DNA of 12,498 nucleotides. Source: Rhodobacterales bacterium (GTDB lineage Bacteria; Pseudomonadota; Alphaproteobacteria; Rhodobacterales; Rhodobacteraceae). The number at the start of each line of letters is the position of its first letter. Position 1 is the first letter of the stretch. The notes under the pieces are model-generated. The model did not search any database and had not been told where the DNA came from. It worked only from the letters and a program-made list of their open reading frames with translations. This document shows, piece by piece, positions 6,096-12,498 of the stretch. Both the position numbers and the translations under genes were made by a program. The DNA lies in contig JAAFHS010000025.1 in assembly GCA_013298485.1 (NCBI GenBank), forward strand, positions 1 through 12,498. The letters run 5' to 3'.

Positions 6096-7943
6096 ATGTT
6101 CCGCTTCTTTGAAGACCTCGTCGATCCCTACGGCCCCTACGAGGAAACCGATACGCCCCCCCGGCGGCTGTGGCCGTTCCTGAAAGACTACGTGCGCCCC
6201 TTCAGAGGGGTTTTTGCCGTGACGGCCTTGCTGTCTGTGGTGGCGGCCTTCGCCGATGTGGCGCTGATCTGGTATGTGGGCCGTCTGGTGGACCTGCTGG
6301 CCACATCGACGCCTGCCGTGGTCTGGGCCACCTACGGGCGCGAGATCATCATGGTCGGCCTTGCAGTACTGATTCTGCGGCCTCTGTTCCTCGTCGCCAA
6401 CGTCGCCCTGCTGCACAACACCATCCTTCCCAATTTCGGCACGATGATTCGCTGGCGCGCGCATCGCCATGTGATCCGTCAGCCCGTGGGCTGGTTCGAA
6501 TCGGATTTTGCGGGACGCATCGCCAACCGCATCATGCAGACACCGCCTGCAGCAGGCGATGCGGTGTTCCAGACATTTGATGCCGTGGCCTTTGCCTCCG
6601 TCACCGTTGTCGGTGCGGCAATCATGCTGACCGAGGCCGATCCGCGTTTGTTAGTGCCGCTTTTGATCTGGATGGTGCTCTACGCCTGGCTGGTGCAATG
6701 GACGATCAAACGTGCGGGGCCAGCCTCCAAGGCCAGCTCGGATGCGCGCTCAGCCGTCACGGGGCGGGTCGTCGATGCCTATACCAATATCCATTCGGTC
6801 AAGCTGTTTGCGCATCATGACACTGAAATCGACTATGCCAAGCAGGCGATCGAGCATGCCCGCGCCACGTTCATGAAAGAAATGCGCATCGTCACCAAGA
6901 TGGATCTGGCGCTCACCTGCCTGAACGGCTTCCTGATCGTGGCCGTGACGGGTTGGGCCATTGTGCTGTGGTATCAGGGGCAGGCGAGCGTCGGCACGGT
7001 GGCGGCGGCAACGGCCCTGGTGCTGCGCCTGAACAACATGACCTACTGGATCATGTGGGCCTTCACCTCCCTCGTGCAGGCTTTGGGCGTCGTGCAAGAG
7101 GGGATGGAGACGATCACCCACCCCATTGAGCTGGTGGATAAACCGCAAGCCAAAGCCCTGCAATTCCAACAGGGGCTGATCCAGATTGACCATGTCTCGC
7201 ATCATTACGGGCGCGGGTCGGGCGGGCTGCAGGATGTCAGCCTGACCATCCGCCCCGGCGCGCGCATCGGTATCGTGGGCCGGTCGGGTGCCGGGAAATC
7301 GACTTTGGTCAAGCTGATGCTGCGGTTCTATGATGCCGAAGGCGGGCGCATCCTGATCGACGGGCAGGATATCGCAGGCGTCACGCAGGATTCGGTGCGC
7401 CGCCAGATCGGCATGGTGCAGCAGGACAGCAGCCTGATGCACCGCTCCGTCCGCGACAACATCCTCTATGGCCGCCCCGATGCGGGCGAGGATGCGATGA
7501 TCGCGGCCGCCAAACAGGCCGAGGCGCATGATTTCATCCTGACGCTGCAAGACCCCGAGGGGCGCATGGGGTATGATGCGCATGTTGGCGAACGCGGCGT
7601 GAAACTGTCCGGCGGGCAGCGGCAGCGCGTGGCCCTGGCCCGCGTCATCCTGAAAGACGCGCCGATCCTTATTCTGGATGAGGCGACAAGTGCCCTGGAC
7701 AGCGAGGCCGAGGCGGCGATCCAGGACGCACTTTATGGCGTGATGCACGGCAAGACGGTGATTGCCATCGCGCACCGGCTGTCCACGATTGCGGCGATGG
7801 ACCGGATCGTGGTGCTGGAGGATGGCCGCATCGCCGAGGAAGGCACGCATGCAGAGCTTCTGGCGCTGAACGGTCTATATGCAAGGTTCTGGGCGCGCCA
7901 ATCGGGTGGGTTCATCGGATTGGAAGAAGAGGCTGCCGAATGA
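6096..7943 (+). CDS. ABC exporter half-transporter, fused permease and ATPase (first of tandem pair)
   Basis: Inner-membrane type IV (MsbA-like) ABC exporter half, 615 residues, working as a dimer to move an unknown substrate outward. The N-terminal half carries about six membrane helices, including stretches near residues 36-60, 85-105, 165-210 and 275-310. The ATPase domain is complete: Walker A GRSGAGKST (395-403), Q-loop in GMVQQD, signature LSGGQ (504-508), Walker B LILDEA with D528 and catalytic E529, and switch histidine H560. Nothing suggests an inactive site. AGAGG precedes ATG 6096. The stop overlaps the start of the second exporter gene (ATGA), so the two products are made together and most likely pair as a heterodimer, though homodimers are possible. 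The substrate cannot be told from the sequence; lipid, drug and peptide exporters all share this form. Confidence 0.93.
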   Translation: MFRFFEDLVDPYGPYEETDTPPRRLWPFLKDYVRPFRGVFAVTALLSVVAAFADVALIWYVGRLVDLLATSTPAVVWATYGREIIMVGLAVLILRPLFLVANVALLHNTILPNFGTMIRWRAHRHVIRQPVGWFESDFAGRIANRIMQTPPAAGDAVFQTFDAVAFASVTVVGAAIMLTEADPRLLVPLLIWMVLYAWLVQWTIKRAGPASKASSDARSAVTGRVVDAYTNIHSVKLFAHHDTEIDYAKQAIEHARATFMKEMRIVTKMDLALTCLNGFLIVAVTGWAIVLWYQGQASVGTVAAATALVLRLNNMTYWIMWAFTSLVQALGVVQEGMETITHPIELVDKPQAKALQFQQGLIQIDHVSHHYGRGSGGLQDVSLTIRPGARIGIVGRSGAGKSTLVKLMLRFYDAEGGRILIDGQDIAGVTQDSVRRQIGMVQQDSSLMHRSVRDNILYGRPDAGEDAMIAAAKQAEAHDFILTLQDPEGRMGYDAHVGERGVKLSGGQRQRVALARVILKDAPILILDEATSALDSEAEAAIQDALYGVMHGKTVIAIAHRLSTIAAMDRIVVLEDGRIAEEGTHAELLALNGLYARFWARQSGGFIGLEEEAAE

Positions 7944-9790
7944 ACATCCTGACCCGCATGGGCGGCTGGATCGACGCCTTTGATCCCGCCGATGGCCCGC
8001 CGCCGCAGAAACTGGGCGCATTCTTCCGCTGGTGCCTTGGCGGATCCTGGCCGATGCTGTGGTTCGCCGCCGTGCTGTCATCCATCGCGGGCGCGACAGA
8101 GGTCGTCTCTGCCCTGATCCTGGGCTGGGTGATTGACGCGGCCGTCACCGGCGGCCCGGCGGGGTTTTTTACCGACAACGCCATGCTGCTGATCGCGTTT
8201 GTGTTCTTTTACCTCGTCCTGCGTCCGCTGTCCTTTGCTGTCTCTGCGGCATCGAACAGTATTGTCATCGGCCCGAACGTGCTGCCGCTGGTGCTCAGCC
8301 GTCTGCACCGCTGGACACTGGGGCAGGCGGTCACGTTCTTTGACAACGATTTCGCGGGCCGGATTGCCACCAAACAGATGCAGGCCGCCCGCGCCGTCAC
8401 GGATGTGGCGACCGAGGCGATCAATACGGTCGCCTTCGCGCTGGCATCCGTGATCGGATCGGTGATCTTTCTGGTGGCCATCGACTGGCGCATCGCGGTG
8501 GCACTGGCGGTCTGGCTGGTGGGGTACGTCCTGATGATCCGGTACTTCCTGCCACGGGTGAAACTGAACGCCGCCGCCCGCGCCGCCGCCCGTGCGATGG
8601 TCACCGGGCAGGTTGTCGACACCATCACCAATATCAAGACGGTGAAACTGTTCGCCCATGCCGCGTTTGAAGACCGCGTGGCGCTTGAGGCGATGGAGGT
8701 GTTCCGCGAACGCAGCCTCGAATTCGGCGAGCTGTCCACCTGGTTCCGCTTTGCCTTGATGACGCTGGCGGGCGTTCTGCCCGTGCTGCTGATCGGCGGC
8801 ACCCTGATGCTATGGCAACAGGGGCTGGCGACCGCCGGGGCGATTGCCGCCTCTGGTGCCATCGCCATGCGCATCGCGCAGATGTCGGGCTGGGTCAGCT
8901 TTACGCTTTTGTCCATCTATACCTCGATTGGCGAGGTGGAGGATGGCATGCGCACCCTCGCCGTGCCCCATACCCTTGCCGATGAACCGGGCGCGCAGGA
9001 CCTGCCGCGCGTGAAGGGCGAGATCACCTTTGACAACGTGACCTTCGGGTATGGCCGGGCGCGGGCGGGCATTGCCGATATCAACCTGACGATCCGCGCG
9101 GGTGAAAAGCTGGGCATCGTGGGTGCATCCGGTGCCGGGAAATCCACGCTCGTTTCGCTGCTGTTGCGGCTCTATGATGCCGAAAAGGGCCACGTTCTGA
9201 TCGATGGCCACGATGTGCGCCAGATCACGCAGGAAAGCCTGCGCCGCCAGATCGGGATGGTCACGCAGGAAACCGCGATGTTCAACCGATCCGCCCGCGA
9301 CAACATCCTTTACGGCCTGCCCGATGCGTCAGAGGAGGCGATGATCGCGGCGTCCAAGGCCGCCGAGGCGGATGGTTTCATCGCCAACATGGCCGATCAC
9401 AAGGGCCGCCGCGCCTATGACGCCTTCCTGGGTGAACGTGGCGTGAAACTGTCGGGTGGCCAGCGGCAACGCATCGCGCTCGCCCGTGCCTTCCTGAAAG
9501 ACGCGCCGATTCTGGTGCTTGATGAGGCAACGAGTGCGCTCGATTCCGAGGTTGAGGCCAGCATTCAGGATGCTCTGTCGCTTGTGATGCAAGGAAAAAC
9601 CGTGCTTGCCATCGCGCACCGCCTGTCCACGATTGCCGCGATGGACCGGATCATCGTGCTGGAGGATGGCCGGATTGTCGAAATCGGCGATCACGCGGCA
9701 CTTCTGGCCGCAAATGGCCTTTATGCGCGTTACTGGAACCGCCAATCGGGTGGCTTTATCGGCGTCGATACAAAGGAAGCCGCAGAGTGA
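7940..9790 (+). CDS. ABC exporter half-transporter, fused permease and ATPase (second of tandem pair)
   Basis: Close paralogue of the preceding gene, 616 residues, same inner-membrane exporter architecture: six predicted helices in the first half, then a full ATPase domain. Walker A GASGAGKST is at 395-403, signature LSGGQ at 504-508, Walker B D528/E529 in LVLDEATSALD, and switch histidine H560, all at the same residue numbers as in its partner. Flanking phrases shared with the partner include DFAGRIA, LYGLPDA/LYGRPDA and NRQSGGFIG/ARQSGGFIG at the C-terminus. An alanine/arginine-rich stretch near residues 210-222 (AAARAAARAM) is coding, in an intracellular loop. Both ATPase sites would be intact in a heterodimer, unlike the degenerate-site heterodimers such as TM287/288. 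The start ATG overlaps the upstream stop, with AAGAAGAGG ahead of it. The stop overlaps the GTG of the methyltransferase gene. Confidence 0.93.
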   Translation: MNILTRMGGWIDAFDPADGPPPQKLGAFFRWCLGGSWPMLWFAAVLSSIAGATEVVSALILGWVIDAAVTGGPAGFFTDNAMLLIAFVFFYLVLRPLSFAVSAASNSIVIGPNVLPLVLSRLHRWTLGQAVTFFDNDFAGRIATKQMQAARAVTDVATEAINTVAFALASVIGSVIFLVAIDWRIAVALAVWLVGYVLMIRYFLPRVKLNAAARAAARAMVTGQVVDTITNIKTVKLFAHAAFEDRVALEAMEVFRERSLEFGELSTWFRFALMTLAGVLPVLLIGGTLMLWQQGLATAGAIAASGAIAMRIAQMSGWVSFTLLSIYTSIGEVEDGMRTLAVPHTLADEPGAQDLPRVKGEITFDNVTFGYGRARAGIADINLTIRAGEKLGIVGASGAGKSTLVSLLLRLYDAEKGHVLIDGHDVRQITQESLRRQIGMVTQETAMFNRSARDNILYGLPDASEEAMIAASKAAEADGFIANMADHKGRRAYDAFLGERGVKLSGGQRQRIALARAFLKDAPILVLDEATSALDSEVEASIQDALSLVMQGKTVLAIAHRLSTIAAMDRIIVLEDGRIVEIGDHAALLAANGLYARYWNRQSGGFIGVDTKEAAE

Positions 9791-11028
9791 TCCTGACGAT
9801 TGACCGGCTCGGCCACCTTGGTGATGGGGTGGCCCAGGGGCCGGATGGCGCTGTGTTCGTGCCGCAAACCCTGCCGGGTGAGGTTGTCGAGGGTGATCTT
9901 GACGGCGATCACCTGACAAATACCCGAATCCTGACACCTTCGGTCAACCGTGTGCGCCCGCCCTGTGCCCATGCGCGCACCTGCGGCGGATGCCTGATGC
10001 AGCATGCAGGCGATGCCTTCGTGGCCGATTGGAAACTGGGCATCGTCAAGGGTGCCCTGGCGGGGCAGGGGATCGACGCGCCCTTCTGCCCCATTGTCAC
10101 CTCGCCGCCGCAGTCGCGCAGACGGGCCACGCTGACCGCGCGGCGTACCAAAAGTGGCGGGCTGATCGGCTTTCACGCCCGCGCGTCCGACATGCTGGTC
10201 GCCATCCCCCACTGCCGCCTGCTGCACCCGGGCATCATGGCGACTTTTCCGGCGCTGGAGGCGCTGGTGAAACTTGGCGGCTCGCGCAGCGCGGATGTGA
10301 CGCTGATGGTTACGCAGTCCCTTGGCGGCCCGGATGTTGTGGTCACGGGTGGCAAGGCTGCCGATGCCGCCCTGCGTCTTGATCTCGCCCGTCTTGCCGA
10401 GGCCCACGGTATTGCCCGCCTGACCTGGAATGATGAGGTGATCGCCCTGCGCACCGCCCCCGTGCAACGTTTCGGCCGCGCACTGGTGATCCCGCCACCG
10501 GGTGCCTTCCTGCAGGCCACCGAACACGGCCAGTCCGCCCTTCTGGCGGCGGTAACCGAAGCGGTCGGTGGTGCGGCACGCGTGGCTGATCTCTTTGCCG
10601 GCGTTGGCACCTTTGCCCTGCCCCTCGCCGAAGGTGCCGAGGTGCATGCGGTCGAAGGCGATACCGCCATGACCGCCGCGATGGAAAAGGGCTGGCGGCA
10701 GGCCGAAGGGTTGAAACGCCTGACGGTTGCCGTGCGCGATCTGTTCCGCCGTCCGCTTGATGCCGATGAGCTGAAGGGCTTTGATGCCGTGGTCATCGAC
10801 CCACCCCGTGCGGGGGCCGAGGCGCAGACAGCCGCCCTCGCCCGGTCCGGCGTGCCCGTGATTGCCGCTGTGTCCTGCAATCCCGTCACCTTCGCCCGCG
10901 ATGCAAAGGTCCTGATTGCGGCAGGCTATACCCTTGATTGGGTGCAGGTCATCGATCAGTTCCGCTGGTCTGCCCATGTCGAACTCGCGGCCCGATTCAC
11001 GCGCGCTAGCCCCCCGCGCAGGCCATAG
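9787..11028 (+). CDS. TrmA/RlmD-family 4Fe-4S RNA (uracil-5-)-methyltransferase
   Basis: SAM-dependent enzyme that forms 5-methyluridine in rRNA or tRNA; cytoplasmic, 413 residues. Domains in order: a short TRAM-like N-terminal part (DRLGHLGDGVA, about 6-50); a 4Fe-4S cluster motif C60-x5-C66-GG-C69 with the fourth cysteine C143 in IPHCRLL; and a Rossmann methyltransferase domain with VADLFAGVGTFALPLA (266-281) for SAM, VVIDPPRAGA (335-344), and the nucleophile C364 in VSCNPVTFARD. HVEL near 397-400 carries the glutamate expected to act as general base. The cluster cysteines favour an RlmD-like rRNA role over tRNA-specific TrmA, but RlmC-like or other targets are possible, so no symbol is given. 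The GTG start at 9787 overlaps the preceding stop, with AAGGA at 9773-9777, coupling it to the ABC exporter genes; no functional link is obvious. Confidence 0.92.
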   Translation: MILTIDRLGHLGDGVAQGPDGAVFVPQTLPGEVVEGDLDGDHLTNTRILTPSVNRVRPPCAHARTCGGCLMQHAGDAFVADWKLGIVKGALAGQGIDAPFCPIVTSPPQSRRRATLTARRTKSGGLIGFHARASDMLVAIPHCRLLHPGIMATFPALEALVKLGGSRSADVTLMVTQSLGGPDVVVTGGKAADAALRLDLARLAEAHGIARLTWNDEVIALRTAPVQRFGRALVIPPPGAFLQATEHGQSALLAAVTEAVGGAARVADLFAGVGTFALPLAEGAEVHAVEGDTAMTAAMEKGWRQAEGLKRLTVAVRDLFRRPLDADELKGFDAVVIDPPRAGAEAQTAALARSGVPVIAAVSCNPVTFARDAKVLIAAGYTLDWVQVIDQFRWSAHVELAARFTRASPPRRP

Positions 11029-11132
11029 CCGATCACGAACGCAGGATCAGGCCCTCTCCCTGCATTCTGATGCTAGCCACGCCCACACAGATTCGCTATG
11101 CGATGGAAAAAACATGCCGGGGCAGCAGTCAG

Positions 11133-11630
11133 ATGCGTTTCTTCAAACTTCTTGTCGTACTGGTGGCTGTCATCACCCTGGCATCCTGCGGCCAGCGGTC
11201 AAAGTTCCGCACCTATGACGGTCCCGCCGTCACGCTGATTCAGATCAACAAGACCGACCGCAAGATGTATCTTCTGCACGGAACGCAGATTTTGCGCAGT
11301 TATGACATCTCTCTCGGTTTCGCACCCCTTGGCCACAAGCAGTTTGAAGGTGACGGTCGCACGCCCGAAGGCGTTTACCGCATCAACCGCCGCAACCCGA
11401 ATTCCGAATACCACCTGTCGCTTGGCATCTCGTATCCCAATGAACAAGACGTGGCTTATGCCGAATCCCTTGGTCTGGAACCTGGCGGTGACATCTTCAT
11501 TCATGGCTGGTCCGAGGCACTGGCCCGCCGCGACGATTGGACAGCAGGCTGCATTGCCGTCAGGGACCGCGAGATTGAAGAAATCTACGCTATGGTCCGC
11601 GACGGCACTGTCATCAATATCCTGCCCTAG
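11133..11630 (+). CDS. YkuD-type L,D-transpeptidase-family lipoprotein
   Basis: Predicted lipoprotein of 165 residues, exported and lipid-anchored, facing the periplasm. The N-terminus MRFFKLLVVLVAVITLASC is a short charged start, a hydrophobic helix and a lipobox (LASC) with C19 as the lipidated residue. The rest is a YkuD domain: TLIQINKTDRKMYLLHG at its start, GDGRTPEGVYRI in the middle, and the catalytic region with H124 (IFIHGW) and nucleophile C140 (WTAGCIAV). The family makes peptidoglycan cross-links, attaches proteins to peptidoglycan, or acts as an amidase-type homologue (DpaA-like); which one applies here is open. Note that the usual S/T-H-G-C is TAGC here. ATG 11133 was chosen because it gives a proper lipoprotein signal; in-frame ATGs at 11070 and 11103 would put a long polar stretch before it. 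The gene is 104 bases after the methyltransferase gene, and no clear promoter is visible. Confidence 0.88.
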   Translation: MRFFKLLVVLVAVITLASCGQRSKFRTYDGPAVTLIQINKTDRKMYLLHGTQILRSYDISLGFAPLGHKQFEGDGRTPEGVYRINRRNPNSEYHLSLGISYPNEQDVAYAESLGLEPGGDIFIHGWSEALARRDDWTAGCIAVRDREIEEIYAMVRDGTVINILP

Positions 11631-11634
11631 GGCC

Positions 11635-11669
11635 GATCACCGTCAATTTGTTTCAGATTGACGATGATC
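11635..11669. terminator. Inverted repeat between convergent genes, possible bidirectional terminator
   Basis: GATCACCGTCAAT at 11635-11647 pairs with ATTGACGATGATC at 11657-11669, with 12 of 13 positions complementary and a 9-base loop. It lies between the stop of the YkuD gene and the stop of the convergent CAP gene. Position suggests shared transcription termination, but no run of T follows on either strand and the stem is not very GC-rich, so it is not a typical intrinsic terminator. It could instead be a 3'-end stabilising hairpin. Confidence 0.45.
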
Positions 11670-11700
11670 CAAGACTTGCAAGCCTTTGGTTATGCCCTGG

Positions 11701-12216
11701 TCACGTCCCCGCGACATAGGTCCACCAGATCTTGCCGTTCGGTTCCTGAAACCATGCAAAGCCCAGGTTGCGCGCCGCAGGGTCAAGGATGATATCGCGC
11801 GTATCCGCCTGCGCCGACCAGGCCGCCAGCGTTTCCAGCTCGGTCTCGAATGTCTCCGAAATCAGCTCGCCCAACAGCGTTCCGGTATATCCCGTGCGCT
11901 GAACCCGCACCAGGGGCGACGATCCGTCCGATCCGAAATGCCAGGGCCGGTTCTGCACGGCCATGTCGCGCGAATGGGTCGCAGCCGCCGCCGTCAGCTG
12001 TGCATTCAGCTGCATGGGTGGCGCACCCCGCGCCGCGCGCAACGAATTGACCGAATCAAGCACGCGGAAGGGGATCTGATTCTGGTTTGTCGCATCAATC
12101 CGGTAGACCCGTGGCAACGGTCGGCCATCCGCGCCCAGCTGTGGTGGCGCCACGGCACCCGTACATGCCGACAATGCGGCAAGGCCGCCCAGAATAAACA
12201 CCGATCGTCTGTTCAT
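11701..12216 (-). CDS. CAP/SCP-domain lipoprotein
   Basis: Exported, probably lipid-anchored protein of 171 residues belonging to the bacterial CAP (cysteine-rich secretory, antigen 5, PR-1) superfamily; the biochemical role of bacterial members is mostly unknown. The signal is MNRRSVFILGGLAALSAC, with lipobox LSAC and C18. The CAP domain shows AAATHSRDMAVQNRPWHFGS, then a GELIS segment, and AARNLGFAW before the final WWTYVAG strand. The start at 12216 is chosen because the signal peptide begins there; an upstream in-frame ATG at 12375 would add about 53 residues with no signal character. The ribosome binding site is weak (TGAGA). The gene faces the YkuD lipoprotein gene tail to tail and is divergent from the twin-arginine-signal gene, so the three genes form an envelope-directed group. 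Confidence 0.85.
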   Translation of the reverse strand: MNRRSVFILGGLAALSACTGAVAPPQLGADGRPLPRVYRIDATNQNQIPFRVLDSVNSLRAARGAPPMQLNAQLTAAAATHSRDMAVQNRPWHFGSDGSSPLVRVQRTGYTGTLLGELISETFETELETLAAWSAQADTRDIILDPAARNLGFAWFQEPNGKIWWTYVAGT

Positions 12217-12316
12217 CGTGATCTCACAAAAGCGGGCGTGCTGCCCAATGCGGCGCAAGTCATAGCGAAACCCAGTGTAACCTTCAAACCCTACCGCGCA
12301 GCCTTGTGCCGAATGA

Positions 12317-12348
12317 CGCTTGTTTGATTTGCGGGCCGGTTGCAAGCG
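12317..12348. repeat. Short inverted repeat in divergent intergenic region
   Basis: CGCTTG at 12317-12322 and CAAGCG at 12343-12348 are perfect inverted copies separated by 20 bases. They lie in the 174-base region between the CAP lipoprotein gene and the divergent gene at 12391. GATAAT at 12354-12359 just downstream could be a -10 element for the latter, but no -35 sits at the right distance. Function is unknown; a short repeat like this can occur by chance. Confidence 0.2.
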
Positions 12349-12390
12349 CGTTAGATAATTGACGACCAAGACCAAAGCAGGAGATGTCAG

Positions 12391-12498
12391 ATGTCTGGCA
12401 AAGACGCATTCATGCTGAACCGCCGCCGCGTGCTCGGCACCGCTGCCGCTGCGTTTGGTGCGGCGACCCTGCCTGCCTTCGCACAGGATGGTTCCACC
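12391..12498 (+). CDS. Twin-arginine-signal exported protein, 3' end cut by window
   Basis: Only the first 36 residues are present: MSGKDAFMLNRRRVLGTAAA, then an alanine-rich hydrophobic stretch and a likely signal-peptidase site after LPAFA, before QDGST. NRRRVLG followed by a weakly hydrophobic helix is a twin-arginine (Tat) export signal, so the product is probably folded in the cytoplasm before export to the periplasm. AGGAG at 12379-12383 lies seven bases before the ATG and fixes the start; a second in-frame ATG eight codons in (MLNRRR) is possible. The mature part is outside the window, so function cannot be given. The neighbouring YkuD and CAP lipoproteins make an envelope enzyme plausible (inference). 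Confidence 0.8.
   Translation, partial: MSGKDAFMLNRRRVLGTAAAAFGAATLPAFAQDGST

Noticed and set aside
6750..7850. Long open frame (366 codons) on the minus strand opposite the first ABC exporter
   Set aside because: It is the antisense shadow of a well-supported exporter gene in GC-rich DNA; the translation is rich in H, Q, R and D, and shows no recognisable domain.
8571..8600. Repetitive GCC/CGC triplets resembling a short tandem repeat
   Set aside because: They encode an alanine/arginine-rich intracellular helix of the second exporter in frame, and the repeat is imperfect.
9730..10977. Long open frame (415 codons) on the minus strand opposite the RNA methyltransferase
   Set aside because: The opposite strand carries all methyltransferase motifs including the FeS cysteines; this frame has no recognisable motif.
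11686..12327. Plus-strand open frame (213 codons) opposite the CAP lipoprotein gene
   Set aside because: Arginine-rich translation with no motif, whereas the minus strand gives a signal peptide, lipobox and CAP motifs.
12359..12364. TTGACG as a -35 element for the gene at 12391
   Set aside because: A -10 element at normal spacing would fall on the ribosome binding site and start codon region, and nothing there resembles TATAAT.

Overview
The base composition (clearly GC-rich), codon bias, gene content and protein style point to an alphaproteobacterium of the Rhodobacteraceae (Roseobacter/Rhodobacter group). This is inferred from protein resemblance only; there is no rRNA or other taxonomic marker. 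The window is densely coded chromosome: eleven complete or nearly complete protein genes plus two cut by the window edges, no RNA gene, no mobile element, no CRISPR array, and no gene-free stretch longer than 300 bases. The largest gaps are about 150-175 bases, between the divergent gene pairs at 1373-1528 and 12217-12390.

Left part (1-3231). The 3' portion of ilvA (threonine ammonia-lyase, short form with a C-terminal ACT-like domain) converges on a small histidine-phosphotransfer (Hpt) gene. Divergent from the Hpt gene is a response regulator with a SpoIIE/PP2C phosphatase output domain. The two look like the middle and end of a phosphorelay that controls a partner-switching (anti-sigma/antagonist) system; no histidine kinase, STAS protein or RsbW-type kinase lies in the window. 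A Nudix hydrolase gene on the minus strand ends inside the 3' end of the phosphatase gene (49-bp tail-to-tail overlap).

Middle (3241-6034). Divergent from the Nudix gene is a tightly packed plus-strand operon: hslO (Hsp33 redox chaperone), a CoA-pyrophosphatase-type Nudix hydrolase (11-nt overlap) and cca (tRNA CCA-adding enzyme, GTGA overlap). A heat-shock sigma-32-like promoter sits before hslO and could drive all three genes.

Middle-right (6096-11028). Two tandem ABC exporter half-transporters, joined by an ATGA overlap, are followed through a GTGA overlap by a TrmA/RlmD-family 4Fe-4S RNA 5-methyluridine methyltransferase. The two exporters have their ATPase motifs at exactly the same residue numbers, so they are close paralogues that probably arose by tandem duplication and may form a heterodimer.

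Right part (11133-12498). An envelope-directed group: a YkuD-type lipoprotein (L,D-transpeptidase fold), a convergent CAP/SCP-domain lipoprotein with a long inverted repeat between the two, and the start of a protein with a twin-arginine export signal that runs off the edge.

Most of this is ordinary core-genome content. The least routine items are the Hpt/PP2C signalling pair, the apparent heat-shock control of the hslO-Nudix-cca operon, and the translational coupling of an ABC exporter pair to an rRNA/tRNA methyltransferase. I see no convincing new system.
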